Shown here: piece after piece, positions 56,213 through 64,000 of the stretch
How positions within the stretch are numbered: the first letter of the stretch is position 1
Layout: each line of letters starts with the position of its first letter
Position numbers and translations under genes: made by a program
Notes under the pieces: generated by a model
Database searches by the model: none
Seen by the model: the letters and a program-made list of their open reading frames with translations, nothing else
Told to the model about the DNA's origin: nothing
DNA from: Bifidobacterium sp. 7101
GTDB taxonomy: Bacteria > Actinomycetota > Actinomycetes > Actinomycetales > Bifidobacteriaceae
Length of the DNA: 64,000 nt
Reading direction: 5' to 3'
NCBI RefSeq assembly: GCF_000499285.1
Contig: NZ_AWUN01000004.1
Coordinates: 62,001 to 126,000 of the forward strand

Positions 56213-56535
56213 TGTGGCTACCTCTTTCTCGACCGGTGCGGCAGGGGCGAGACCCGCCCCCGCGATTGCCGAAGTACGAGTGTATCCATCAGCAGGCAGT
56301 CACGAAGTGAGTACGCATTGAGCGAATCGGGGAATAGTTTGGGCTATTCTGCGCTCTCCTGAACCCGGCCTTCCGAGCGCAGACGACGGGCACGGGTCAT
56401 GTTGACCACGCTATGCCGGCTGACCAGACGGGTTAGCATGACCACATGCCACTGGAGCTCCTTGCCCCGAACGAACACCAAAAATCAGGCGCAAGAGACC
56501 GATTCGCACCACACGTTTTAGACGGAAAGACTTCA
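56213..56535. other. Intergenic region without a recognisable gene
   Basis: Between the GNAT start and the luxS terminator, about 320 bp hold no convincing frame in any phase. Visible structures are a GC hairpin GGGGCG/CGCCCC near 56248-56264 and a short palindrome GGTCA-TGT-TGACC (56395-56407). Neither resembles a known RNA. The promoter of the GNAT-alr pair presumably lies in the first 100 bp. Confidence 0.6.
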
Positions 56536-56536
56536 T

Positions 56537-56573
56537 AAAAAAAACTGGGCAGGGTTCAGCCCTTGCCCAGTTT
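56537..56573 (-). terminator. Intrinsic terminator of luxS
   Basis: On the minus strand AAACTGGGCA and TGCCCAGTTT (plus-strand arms 56542-56551 and 56564-56573) form a 10-bp stem. An eight-T run follows (plus-strand A's at 56537-56544, the first three shared with the stem). It lies 16 bp after the luxS stop. Confidence 0.92.
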
Positions 56574-56588
56574 CCACGTTTTTGAAGC

Positions 56589-57071
56589 TCAGACCAGCTT
56601 GCGCTCGTAAGGATCGGAGCTGATACCAGCTGCTACGATGTCGCGGCTCCACTGCTTGGCCGAGAAGAGCGAATGGTCACGGTAGTTGCCGCAGGAAGTG
56701 ATCTCGGTGCCGGGCACATCATCCCAGGTGGCCTTTTCGGCGATGAATTCCAGCGACTCCTTCAGAGCCTTGGCCACATCTTCGGTCGAATGACGACCCC
56801 AGGCCAGCAGGTGGAAGCCCGTCCGGCAGCCGAAAGGCGAGCAATCGATATAGCCGGGAATGCGCTCGCGCAGGAGCACGGCGATTGTGTGCTCAATGGT
56901 ATGCAGCCCGGCAGTCGGAATGGCATTCTGGTTGGGCTGAACCAAGCGCAGATCATAGTTGGAGATGATGTCTCCCTGGGGGCCCTTCTCCTCGTCGATC
57001 AGACGAACATAGGGCGCCTTGACCTTGGTGTGATCCAGCTGGAAGCTCTCCACAATAGGTTTGTCAGCCAT
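56589..57071 (-). CDS. luxS: S-ribosylhomocysteine lyase
   Basis: 160 residues. It splits S-ribosylhomocysteine to homocysteine and DPD, the precursor of autoinducer-2. The metal site [13 protein letters not shown] (H-x3-H) and the third ligand cysteine in [12 protein letters not shown] are present; [12 protein letters not shown] is the N-terminal active-site region. AGGAAAGG precedes the ATG. It follows recQ by 78 bp and ends at a strong terminator. It serves methionine recycling alongside the met importer in the window. Confidence 0.97.
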   Translation of the reverse strand: MADKPIVESFQLDHTKVKAPYVRLIDEEKGPQGDIISNYDLRLVQPNQNAIPTAGLHTIEHTIAVLLRERIPGYIDCSPFGCRTGFHLLAWGRHSTEDVAKALKESLEFIAEKATWDDVPGTEITSCGNYRDHSLFSAKQWSRDIVAAGISSDPYERKLV

Positions 57072-57149
57072 TGTTATTTCCTTTCCTGTCGGGCGCCCGG
57101 TATGAAAGGCAACCTTGATGAAGTCATGTATATCTCATGGTAGGCCGAC

Positions 57150-59153
57150 CTACCTATCAGATCCGGCGGCACCCATGATCACATTCACTGCTTTTCTGGC
57201 CGAGAACTCTGAGATGACCCCCATGAACTGGGGTCCATACTGCTCCAGCTTGTGCTGCCCCACTCCGTTGACAGCCAGGAAGGTCGCATCATCGACGGGC
57301 CGAAGGCGACACATATCGCGCAGCGCCTTGTCGGAGAAGACGATATAGGGAGGCTTGCCGATCTCGCGGGCTATGCTGGTCCGCAGGTCGCGCAGCTTCT
57401 GGAAAAGTTCCTCGTCCTCTGGGCTGGCATCGCTTGCACCGGCCTGCTCGAGACCGTCATCGCCGAGTGTCGAAGAAGTCCCGCCACCAAAGACCTTGCC
57501 TGAAGCACTCGGGCGTTCCGTCCGTTTGATCTCATAATGAAAGTCCGGACTGACCGTCTGCGCGGCCTTTGGTCCGAAGTGGACCATAGGCAGCCGTCCT
57601 TCGGTGATGTACAGATACCCGTCCGAAGCCATCTGGTTGAGCACGTCGCGGATTCGTGCCTCTGGAACCTGGGCCAGGACGCCATAGCTGGGGCACCGAT
57701 CCAGCCCGCGCCGAAGAAGGTCCTGCGAGCGCGAGCCACGGAGGATCTGGGCGATCTTGGCGGAACCGAACCCCTGATGCACGTCATGTACGCATCTGCT
57801 GATGGCACGGGCCACATCGCTGACATCGATGGTCGTGAAGGTGCTCAAACAGTTGGAACAGTTCTGGCAGCCGCCGCTGCCCGTCTCGGGACGCCCTGCT
57901 GGTACGGATTTGCCCTTATCGGCCTCGGCAGGGGAAAGACCTGCAGCAGCCTGGTCCACCTCTTCGCCGAAGTACCGCAGCATGTACCGGTGAAGGCAAC
58001 CAGTGGTTCGACAGTAGCCGATCATGACATTGAGCAACCGCCGGTGTTCGGCCCTGACGGCTTCAGCCTGCTCACCAGTCAGTCTGTCGTTGCCGTTGTC
58101 CATGTCCAGCAGGCGCCTGCGGGTGACGATGTCGCTCTCGTTCCACAGCAGGGAGCAACGAGCCGGCTCGCCGTCGCGTCCCGCCCTGCCGGCCTCCTGG
58201 TAGTAGGCCTCGATGCTCTCAGGCATGTTGTGATGGATGACATAGCGCACATTGGACTTGTCGATGCCCATACCGAAGGCATTGGTGGCCACGACCACCT
58301 GCACCTTGTCGTTGACGAAGTCCCGTTGCGCCTGTTCCCTGTCCTGGGCATCCATGCCAGCGTGGTAGCTGACAGCGCCGACACCGGCCTTGGTCAGATC
58401 ATCCGCCAGGGCTTCGGTCTCCTTGCGGGTGGCGCAGTAAACGATGCCTGAGTCATCGCCATGCTTCAGGGCATACTGGACCACCCAGCGATTCTTGTAT
58501 TTGCTCTCCAGCTTGATCACGTCGAAGAAAAGGTTGGGCCTGTCGAATCCCGTCACCGCGACGTAAGGGTCGTCCAAGCCCAGCATGTATACGATATCGC
58601 GCCGGACCTTCTCGGTCGCCGTAGCGGTGAAGGCTGCCACCGTGGGCCGGTTAGGCAGGGATCTTATGAAATCGCCGATGCCCAAGTAGGCAGGGCGGAA
58701 GTCCTGACCCCACTGGGATACGCAGTGGGCTTCATCCACAGCCAGCAGGGAAATTTTTGTATGCTGGGCGAATTCCCTGAATCTAGGGGCATCCAACCGC
58801 TCGGGTGCCACATAGAGGATCTTGCTACGTCCCTGGGCGGCCTGAGCCAGGGCCAGGGACTGCTCATCCATATCCTGGGTCGAATTGACGAACCCGGCCT
58901 GAATGCCGGCATCCTCCAACCCGTCCACCTGGTCCTTCATCAGGGAGACCAAGGGAGAGATGACGATGGTCAGACCGTCCAGAAGAGTGGCAGGAATCTG
59001 ATAGCAGATGGACTTGCCGGCCCCAGTCGGCATAACACCCAGGCAGTCCCGCCCATTCAGGATGGCCTTGACCAGATCCTCCTGACCCGGGCGAAAGGAC
59101 TCATATCCGAAATACCGCTTCAGCGCCTGCCCTGCATCCTGGATGTCCACCAT
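57150..59153 (-). CDS. recQ: ATP-dependent DNA helicase RecQ
   Basis: 667 residues. Superfamily 2 motifs: GVMPTGAGKSICYQIPA (I), LLAVDEAHCVSQWGQDFRP (II), AAFTATAT (III) and YYQEAGRAGRDGEPA (VI). A cysteine set (CRTTGC, then CQNCSNC) forms the RecQ zinc domain, and a C-terminal HRDC domain is seen from LRTSIAREIGKPPYIVF to LEQYGPQFM. ATG 59153 is chosen because the longer frame runs into non-conserved sequence. It lies downstream of the ABC permease by 88 bp and upstream of luxS. Confidence 0.94.
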   Translation of the reverse strand: MVDIQDAGQALKRYFGYESFRPGQEDLVKAILNGRDCLGVMPTGAGKSICYQIPATLLDGLTIVISPLVSLMKDQVDGLEDAGIQAGFVNSTQDMDEQSLALAQAAQGRSKILYVAPERLDAPRFREFAQHTKISLLAVDEAHCVSQWGQDFRPAYLGIGDFIRSLPNRPTVAAFTATATEKVRRDIVYMLGLDDPYVAVTGFDRPNLFFDVIKLESKYKNRWVVQYALKHGDDSGIVYCATRKETEALADDLTKAGVGAVSYHAGMDAQDREQAQRDFVNDKVQVVVATNAFGMGIDKSNVRYVIHHNMPESIEAYYQEAGRAGRDGEPARCSLLWNESDIVTRRRLLDMDNGNDRLTGEQAEAVRAEHRRLLNVMIGYCRTTGCLHRYMLRYFGEEVDQAAAGLSPAEADKGKSVPAGRPETGSGGCQNCSNCLSTFTTIDVSDVARAISRCVHDVHQGFGSAKIAQILRGSRSQDLLRRGLDRCPSYGVLAQVPEARIRDVLNQMASDGYLYITEGRLPMVHFGPKAAQTVSPDFHYEIKRTERPSASGKVFGGGTSSTLGDDGLEQAGASDASPEDEELFQKLRDLRTSIAREIGKPPYIVFSDKALRDMCRLRPVDDATFLAVNGVGQHKLEQYGPQFMGVISEFSARKAVNVIMGAAGSDR

Positions 59154-59241
59154 GATTCCCCAGTCTATTGCCCCGGCAGGAGTCAAGCAGTGGGCGAACG
59201 ACCATGTGGTCAATCGTCGCCGGGATGCAACCATCCTGCCA

Positions 59242-60204
59242 CTAATTGAGAATGCTGAACCCTTGGATGGCCGATAGCTGCCGACGACTGGTGAGCCAGT
59301 AGCTGAACAGAATGCATATGGCGGAGAAGACCAGGGTGAAAACCACCTGGGGCCAGAGCACATACACGGTGAAGTATCCCCATAGGTCAGTATTCATGAA
59401 GGGACTCAAGGTCTTGTACATCCAATGGCCGCGCGCCAGGTTGATCATCTGAACCGCCGTCTGCGGCCATCCCCAGAAATTCCAGCCGGAAATCGAATGC
59501 CAGAAACCAACACAGATCAACAACCCTACCAGCAGCAGGCATCCGCCTTTTAAATCAAGACGGGCAGCGAGGTCACCCAGCACCTGACCCAGCAGAACGA
59601 AGACCACCTGCACCATAAAGATATGCAGCGCCAGAGCCAGCCAACGGGACGGCTGCTGGACATACGAATGGTTAAAGCATGACACGCTCCAGGGATCAAG
59701 AGTCAGCCTCCAAGGCGAACAGCCCTGTTCGAGAAATCTTTGGTAACTTTCCGTAAAAGGCATCCATCCGATTTGGCCTAGGCTGCTGATAATCGCGATC
59801 ACGATCATGAAAGTGGTTGTCGCCAGGGCCATGACCACATTGGAGATGGTCTGGGTCCATGCGATTGTAGAACGGGTCACAGCGTTGGAGATCAGGGGCC
59901 GGAAAGTCGTCAGTGAGCAGACAAAGGCGGTGGCCATGAGTACCATCTCGGTGAACAGACCGGTGAATCCAGAGCTCAAGGGGATAAACCCCATAACTCC
60001 CAGAGCGAGGACGAGAGCCCAAATCAAAAAGACGATCAGCCTCGGCATCACCTGTAAGCGCAAGGTCATCCGGGTCTGCACCGCAGGCGACAGGAAGCTC
60101 TTGATTCGAGCCCGGCCTTCAGCATGTCCAGCACCTAGGTCGGGGCTATCTGGCCCCGGCTTGGCCTTCGTCCCTACCGACTCTGCAACTTGCGTGTTAC
60201 TCAT
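59242..60204 (-). CDS. ABC transporter permease of a GntR-regulated (YtrA-type) exporter
   Basis: 320 residues. A hydrophilic head (about 1-50) is followed by about six hydrophobic helices; one outside loop between helices 3 and 4 is rich in aromatic residues (WMPFTESYQRF, then SVSCFNHSY). No enzymatic motif. ATG overlaps the ATPase stop by 4 bp. With the GntR regulator and ATPase it makes a three-gene operon like ytr of Bacillus, which answers cell-wall antibiotics. Exported substrate unknown. Confidence 0.75.
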   Translation of the reverse strand: MSNTQVAESVGTKAKPGPDSPDLGAGHAEGRARIKSFLSPAVQTRMTLRLQVMPRLIVFLIWALVLALGVMGFIPLSSGFTGLFTEMVLMATAFVCSLTTFRPLISNAVTRSTIAWTQTISNVVMALATTTFMIVIAIISSLGQIGWMPFTESYQRFLEQGCSPWRLTLDPWSVSCFNHSYVQQPSRWLALALHIFMVQVVFVLLGQVLGDLAARLDLKGGCLLLVGLLICVGFWHSISGWNFWGWPQTAVQMINLARGHWMYKTLSPFMNTDLWGYFTVYVLWPQVVFTLVFSAICILFSYWLTSRRQLSAIQGFSILN

Positions 60205-61061
60205 TGTGCCGCACCTTCCGTAATCTGGACGAAGTAGGTCTGCAAATCCATGGGGGCGACAATAAGCCCCTTGGGCTGCTCGTCGGGCACCGGACCCTCG
60301 AAGCTGACGCGCAGCAGGTCGCCGATGCGCTGCCTGCCCAGCAGCTTCGGATCGCCCTGTGCAAGGTAGCCCTCCACGTCGCGCGGACGGCCGGTGACAG
60401 TGGTCCCCAGGGCTGACAGATCATCCACGCTGAAAGATCGCAGGACCCGCCCCTGGTCGATGATCGTGGCGCGGGAGATGAGCTGGCTGACCTCGTTGAG
60501 GATATGGGTGGCGATGATCATGGTCGGTCCGCGACGCTGATAGGCCTCCAGAAGAAAGGAGTAGATCCTCTCCCTGGCCGCCGCATCCATTCCTGTCGTC
60601 GGTTCATCCAGAATGAGGTATTCCACAGGCAGGCAGAGTCCGATGACATCCTTTACCACCTGACGTTGCCCCATGGAAAGGGAGGCAAAGGTGTCAGTGG
60701 GCCTCAACGCGAAGCTCTTAAGAATACCCTCAGCCAAGTCCCAGTCGAAACCGCCGTAAAACCCCTCGGCCATGGCAAATGCTTGTCTAATGTGCCGTCG
60801 GGATGGATAGGGCCAGGTTTCGTTGACCAGGGCCACGCGGCGAGCGATTCTTGAGTCGTTGACCAGATCGCTTCCATCCAGGTGGATCAGCCCCTGGTCA
60901 GGAAGTGCCCTGCCCGTCATCAGATTGCACAGGGTGGACTTGCCGGCCCCGTTCCGCCCGAAGAGTCCGTATATATTGCCGGGCTCAAAGCAGAGTGAGA
61001 TCTCATCCAGGGCCTTCAGCTTTCCGTACGATTTGTCCACCTTGGAAACTGTCAGACTCAT
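60201..61061 (-). CDS. ABC transporter ATP-binding protein, YtrB-like
   Basis: 286 residues. Walker A is GLFGRNGAGKSTLCNL, the signature is FASLSMGQRQVVKD and Walker B is YLILDEPTTGMDAAARE. The C-terminal about 70 residues are a family-specific tail. It overlaps the GntR stop by 4 bp at its start and the permease by 4 bp at its end, so all three genes are translationally coupled. Confidence 0.9.
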   Translation of the reverse strand: MSLTVSKVDKSYGKLKALDEISLCFEPGNIYGLFGRNGAGKSTLCNLMTGRALPDQGLIHLDGSDLVNDSRIARRVALVNETWPYPSRRHIRQAFAMAEGFYGGFDWDLAEGILKSFALRPTDTFASLSMGQRQVVKDVIGLCLPVEYLILDEPTTGMDAAARERIYSFLLEAYQRRGPTMIIATHILNEVSQLISRATIIDQGRVLRSFSVDDLSALGTTVTGRPRDVEGYLAQGDPKLLGRQRIGDLLRVSFEGPVPDEQPKGLIVAPMDLQTYFVQITEGAAQ

Positions 61062-61423
61062 TGGTAGACCCTTTCTATGATGGCGTCCAGGTCCTCACGG
61101 GATACTTCCAGAGCCTTGGCTTCTTCGACCAGATCCTGGAACCTTCCGTTCAGGAGTTCCCTCCTGCGACGCTCACGAACACTCCGGCCCGCACCGGCAG
61201 CGACAAACATGCCCAGTCCCCGCCGTTTCTCCAGAAGGCCCCGGTCGACCAGTAGGTTCATCCCCTTGAGAACGGTGGCCGGGTTGATCTGGTAGGCGGT
61301 GGAGATTTCCGTGGTGCTGGGAATCCTTTCACCGTCGGCGACCAGACCCTCGGCTATGGCTTCGGCCAACCGGTCTGCCACCTTCACAAAAACGGGCCGA
61401 CCATCCGGTATTTCGATCGCCAT
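61058..61423 (-). CDS. GntR-family regulator, YtrA subfamily
   Basis: 121 residues. The winged helix is at about 10-75 (VKVADRLAEAIAEGLVADGE, then IPSTTEISTAYQINPATVLKG), followed by only about 40 residues of dimerisation tail, which is the mark of the YtrA subfamily. It leads the operon of ATPase and permease. A 20-bp perfect palindrome 67-86 bp upstream is its likely operator, making this an autoregulated unit. Confidence 0.92.
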   Translation of the reverse strand: MAIEIPDGRPVFVKVADRLAEAIAEGLVADGERIPSTTEISTAYQINPATVLKGMNLLVDRGLLEKRRGLGMFVAAGAGRSVRERRRRELLNGRFQDLVEEAKALEVSREDLDAIIERVYQ

Positions 61424-61489
61424 CGTTTGACCGCCTTGTCTGCCTTGATTCGGAGCGTCGAATTAGGACCTTTTACAACTGTTTATTAC

Positions 61490-61509
61490 TTAGTTACTTG
61501 AGTAACTAA
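61490..61509. promoter_or_regulatory. Operator palindrome for the GntR regulator
   Basis: TTAGTTACT-TG-AGTAACTAA is a perfect 9+9 palindrome. It lies between a TTGGTT element and TAATAA on the minus strand, so it overlaps the probable promoter of the gntR-ABC operon. YtrA-type regulators bind AT-rich palindromes in this position. Confidence 0.7.
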
Positions 61510-61634
61510 CCAACAGTCTACGACTCCCTCTCACAACCGTCAAATCACATGCAGTCCTCATCCGCCCGATTGCTCTGCGCATGTGCTCCCGCCGCCCACC
61601 TTCATCCCGGCCAGGACGGGCATGTCCTCATGTA

Positions 61635-61666
61635 ATTCCGCTTACCGGAATGCCGGATGAATCCGG
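61635..61666 (-). terminator. Pair of short hairpins after the peptide transporter ATPase
   Basis: CCGGAT/ATCCGG (61653-61666) and ATTCCG/CGGAAT (61635-61651) lie just downstream of the dppF-like stop on the minus strand. No clear U-run follows, so termination is only suspected. Confidence 0.35.
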
Positions 61667-61669
61667 TAC

Positions 61670-62518
61670 CTACAGGGTCGCAGCTGCCAGTAACTGCCTG
61701 GTATAGGACTGCTTGGGATGATTGAGAATGGCGTTCACCGGCCCCTCCTCCACCACCTTGCCCCGGACGAGCACCATGACCCTGTCTGCGATGTGCTGGA
61801 CAACGCCCAGATCATGGGAGATGATGATCATGGACATGCCATTCGACGGATCGGCCTGCTGCCTGGACTGTGCCATGATGGATTGAAGTGTATGGAGAAT
61901 CCCTACGCGCGCCGAGACGTCGACGGCGCTCATAGGCTCATCAGCCAAGAGTATCCGGGGCTTGACAATCAAAGCCCGGGCTATGGCCGCCCGCTGGGCC
62001 TGGCCTCCGGACAGATCCGAGGGATAGGCCGTCATAAGCCTGTCGGGGTCAAGCTGAACCGCTGACAAGACTTTGGCCACCTGATCGGCAAGACCCGTCC
62101 CGTCCTGACGACGATGCCATAGGTGCCCGCTCCCCCTGCGTCTGGCAGCCAGAAGAGGCTCAGCGACTGACCGGCCAATGGTCCACCGGGGATCCAGGGA
62201 GGCAAAGGGATTCTGAAAGACCAGAGCAGAGTCCCGGGCAAGCGCCTTGGCGGCCTGGGAACCATGCAGAACTGGTCTGCCCTCGTATGCCACCTGTCCG
62301 GCATCAGGCCTCAACTGGCCAAGGAGCAGACGGGAAAGCGTGGTCTTCCCTGAACCAGACTCCCCTATGATTGCCAGGCACTCCCCCGGCAGGAGTGAGA
62401 CATCGATTCCGTCAACCGCGGCCTTTCGAGCCATGCCGCTGCCCGTGGAGGCATAGACCTTGGTCAGGCCCTTTCCGGTCAGGATCGGATCGGCAGGTGC
62501 ATCGTCAGTCAGCCTCAT
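61670..62518 (-). CDS. Oligopeptide/dipeptide ABC transporter ATP-binding protein (DppF/OppF-like)
   Basis: About 282 residues. Walker A is GESGSGKTTLSRLL, the Q-loop is FQNPFASLDP, the signature is LSGGQAQRAAIARAL and Walker B is ILLADEPMSAVD. The short linker insert GSGHLWHRRQDG after the Q-loop is unusual. Start ATG 62518 has GGAGG five bases upstream and overlaps the preceding gene's stop by 14 bp. Second ATPase of the importer. It lacks the long Cys-rich C-terminus of iron-sulfur-type OppD/F proteins. Confidence 0.87.
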   Translation of the reverse strand: MRLTDDAPADPILTGKGLTKVYASTGSGMARKAAVDGIDVSLLPGECLAIIGESGSGKTTLSRLLLGQLRPDAGQVAYEGRPVLHGSQAAKALARDSALVFQNPFASLDPRWTIGRSVAEPLLAARRRGSGHLWHRRQDGTGLADQVAKVLSAVQLDPDRLMTAYPSDLSGGQAQRAAIARALIVKPRILLADEPMSAVDVSARVGILHTLQSIMAQSRQQADPSNGMSMIIISHDLGVVQHIADRVMVLVRGKVVEEGPVNAILNHPKQSYTRQLLAAATL

Positions 62519-63299
62519 GCTTGCCTCCATCTGCGCTCAGCGTCAACTCTCTGGCAGCTCTCACCAGAGTCCTGCCCTGTGGACTGGATGGGTCGCGCAG
62601 AATGCTCTGCGTCTGCCCGCTTTCCACCAATCGGCCCGCGTCGAGGATGTAGCAGTAATCAGCAACCCGGGCCAGGACGGAGAAGTCATGGGTAATGAAC
62701 AGGAGGGAGGCCCCGCTCTGGTCGACCAGGGAGACCAGTAGGTCAACAATCTGCCGCTGGGTGATGGCATCCAGGGCTGTGGTGGGCTCGTCTGCCAGTA
62801 TCAGTCTGGGCTTGGTGACGAGGGCCGTGGCTATAGCCGCCCGCTGCTGCTGACCCCCTGACAGCTCATGCGGATAGGAGCCAGCCAGATCCGCATCCAA
62901 CCCGACCCGTTGCAATATCTCCATGACCCGCCTGCGCCTTTCCTGGGCGCTCAAGCGGTAGTGGCGGCGAAGAGGGAGCTCTACCTGGCTGTAGACCTTC
63001 TTGACCGGGTTCAGAGCCGTGGAAGGATTCTGAAAGATCATGCCCATCCGAGAACCGCGCAAGTCCGCCAGGGACCGGTCATCGGAACCTAGAATTTGAA
63101 GCCCATCCACCAGAATGGATCCCGAAAGGGAGGCCGTCAGAGGTGCTGTACCCAGGACACTGCGGGCAATCATCGACTTTCCGGAGCCTGAGGAGCCGAT
63201 CAGGCCGACCCGTTGCCCATCCGCTACCCTGAGGTTCACCCGGTCAAGAATGGTGCGGCCATTGATGGACAGGCTCAGGCCGTCAATACTCAGCGACAT
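62505..63299 (-). CDS. Oligopeptide/dipeptide ABC transporter ATP-binding protein (DppD/OppD-like)
   Basis: About 264 residues. Walker A is GSSGSGKSMIARSVLG, the Q-loop is IFQNPSTALNPVKK, the signature is [15 protein letters not shown] and Walker B is LILADEPTTALDAITQRQ. At about 264 residues it is shorter than typical OppD (about 330), lacking most of the C-terminal extension. ATG 63299 has GGAGG in front and lies 17 bp inside the permease gene's end. It feeds energy to the membrane subunits encoded upstream. Confidence 0.87.
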   Translation of the reverse strand: MSLSIDGLSLSINGRTILDRVNLRVADGQRVGLIGSSGSGKSMIARSVLGTAPLTASLSGSILVDGLQILGSDDRSLADLRGSRMGMIFQNPSTALNPVKKVYSQVELPLRRHYRLSAQERRRRVMEILQRVGLDADLAGSYPHELSGGQQQRAAIATALVTKPRLILADEPTTALDAITQRQIVDLLVSLVDQSGASLLFITHDFSVLARVADYCYILDAGRLVESGQTQSILRDPSSPQGRTLVRAARELTLSADGGKHEAD

Positions 63300-64000
63300 C
63301 ATTGCCTCCCTCGCCTGCATGGATCGCGTTATCGACATGATGATCGGAGTCGTCTAATTGCGCAGATGCTTCCTGGTACTCCTCAGACCGAAGAGCGGAC
63401 CGTCCGGCGGCAGCTACAGCGGCCCTGAGCCTGGGGTTGGCAACCGGATCGATGGCATCCCGCAGGGCATCTCCGAACAGGTTCAACGCCACCACCACCA
63501 TGGTGACCACCAGGCCAGGCCAGAGCACGGTCAGCGGAAAGACGTTGATGAACTTGACCGAGGTGGTCAGCGAGTGCCCCCAGGAGGGTAGACCGGCGGG
63601 AACACCCACCCCCAGGTAGGTCAACCCTGCTTCAGCCAGAACGGAGGTCCCCGCCGACATGGAAAGCTGCACGCACAGGACCGGAATGACATTGGGCACC
63701 AGATGGGTGCAGAAGATTCTGAAGGACCCGACTCCGCTGTGCCGGGCGGATTGCACATAGTCCGACTCCGCCGCCAGGAGCGCCTGGGGCCTTACAATTC
63801 GGGCCAGGTTGAGTCCGTAGCCGAATCCGCAGGCCACGACAACCACGGCGATGCTGGGCCCCAGGGGAACGGCCAGGATCAGAGCCAACAACACTGTAGG
63901 CAGGGAGATCAGAGCATCGACCAGGACTACGACCGTCTGCGATACTCCAGAGCGGTGCGAAACCATGGCCATGACCAGAAGAAGTCCCAGTACGCCTGAC
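63283..64000 (-). CDS. Oligopeptide/dipeptide ABC transporter permease (DppC/OppC-like), 5' end outside window
   Basis: About 239 C-terminal residues are visible; the frame stays open to the window edge (reading GVLGLLLVMAMVSH), so the start lies beyond 64000. The EAA motif, ESDYVQSARHSGVGSFRIF, couples to the ATPases, and YLGVGVPAGLPSWGHSL is typical of DppC. Four to five hydrophobic helices are seen. The polar tail after about residue 195 is unusually long for DppC. The substrate-binding protein and DppB are expected upstream. Confidence 0.88.
   Translation of the reverse strand, partial: SGVLGLLLVMAMVSHRSGVSQTVVVLVDALISLPTVLLALILAVPLGPSIAVVVVACGFGYGLNLARIVRPQALLAAESDYVQSARHSGVGSFRIFCTHLVPNVIPVLCVQLSMSAGTSVLAEAGLTYLGVGVPAGLPSWGHSLTTSVKFINVFPLTVLWPGLVVTMVVVALNLFGDALRDAIDPVANPRLRAAVAAAGRSALRSEEYQEASAQLDDSDHHVDNAIHAGEGGNDVAEY

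Noticed and set aside
57139-57154. GGTAGG-CCGA-CCTACC inverted repeat at the recQ stop
   Set aside because: It overlaps the stop codon and has no U-run; it may be chance or a weak hairpin, so it is not listed as a terminator.

Overview
The window reads as a 64 kb stretch of chromosome from a high-GC Gram-positive bacterium, most likely a Bifidobacterium and possibly one of the insect-gut lineages. This placement is inference: it rests on actinobacterial-type proteins throughout, the dgt-dnaG pairing, strong AGGAGG-type ribosome binding sites, and redox genes (membrane transhydrogenase, copper nitrite-reductase-like fusion) that suit an oxygen-exposed bifidobacterium. A 16S rRNA or whole-genome comparison would settle it. 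Genes are densely packed, many with 4-bp ATGA overlaps. There is one tRNA, and I see no transposase, integrase, prophage or CRISPR array.

Layout. 1-3.4 kb: 3' end of pntB, a threonine aldolase and a zinc alcohol dehydrogenase. 3.6-7.1 kb: a two-component system (response regulator, then kinase) divergent from a two-gene ABC exporter, with candidate operator repeats between them. 7.1-11.9 kb (minus strand): a methionine ABC importer, metN-metI and two metQ paralogues, followed by a family 4 glycosyltransferase. 12.1-22.0 kb: the purine cluster purT-purC-purL-purF-purM-purD; purE-purK lie apart at 29.9-31.5 kb. 22.0-29.8 kb: envelope and metal genes (LtaS-like transferase, zinc-type substrate-binding lipoprotein with a palindromic operator, membrane esterase, MprF-like protein, Fur/Zur regulator). 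31.7-34.5 kb: a divergent DXS-like enzyme, tRNA-Arg(UCU) and a TM2-domain protein.

34.6-39.0 kb is a redox island: a NnrS-like/cupredoxin/NirK fusion diverges from a SufR-like cysteine-cluster regulator that is translationally coupled to a 7Fe ferredoxin and an alkyladenine glycosylase. 39.0-44.2 kb: two transporter/enzyme pairs (SLC13-like plus MFS; nucleoside hydrolase plus MFS). 44.3-46.8 kb: a divergent pair of a GIY-YIG-DUF2075 ATPase and a small MazG-like pyrophosphohydrolase, the best candidate here for an undescribed defence or nucleic-acid-stress module. 46.8-50.1 kb: a HAD phosphatase, a small XRE regulator and a membrane alpha/beta hydrolase whose promoter is packed with interlaced inverted repeats and whose mRNA carries an 18-codon leader frame.

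50.2-57.1 kb is mostly housekeeping: dnaG, dgt, ohr, alr, a GNAT acetyltransferase and luxS. 57.1-61.4 kb: recQ and a GntR-regulated YtrA-type ABC operon with a 20-bp palindromic operator. 61.7-64.0 kb: the distal part of an oligopeptide/dipeptide ABC importer, running off the window.

Starts were chosen by ribosome binding site and family length, so several differ from the longest open frame. Functional statements rest on recognition of family motifs, not on database searches.
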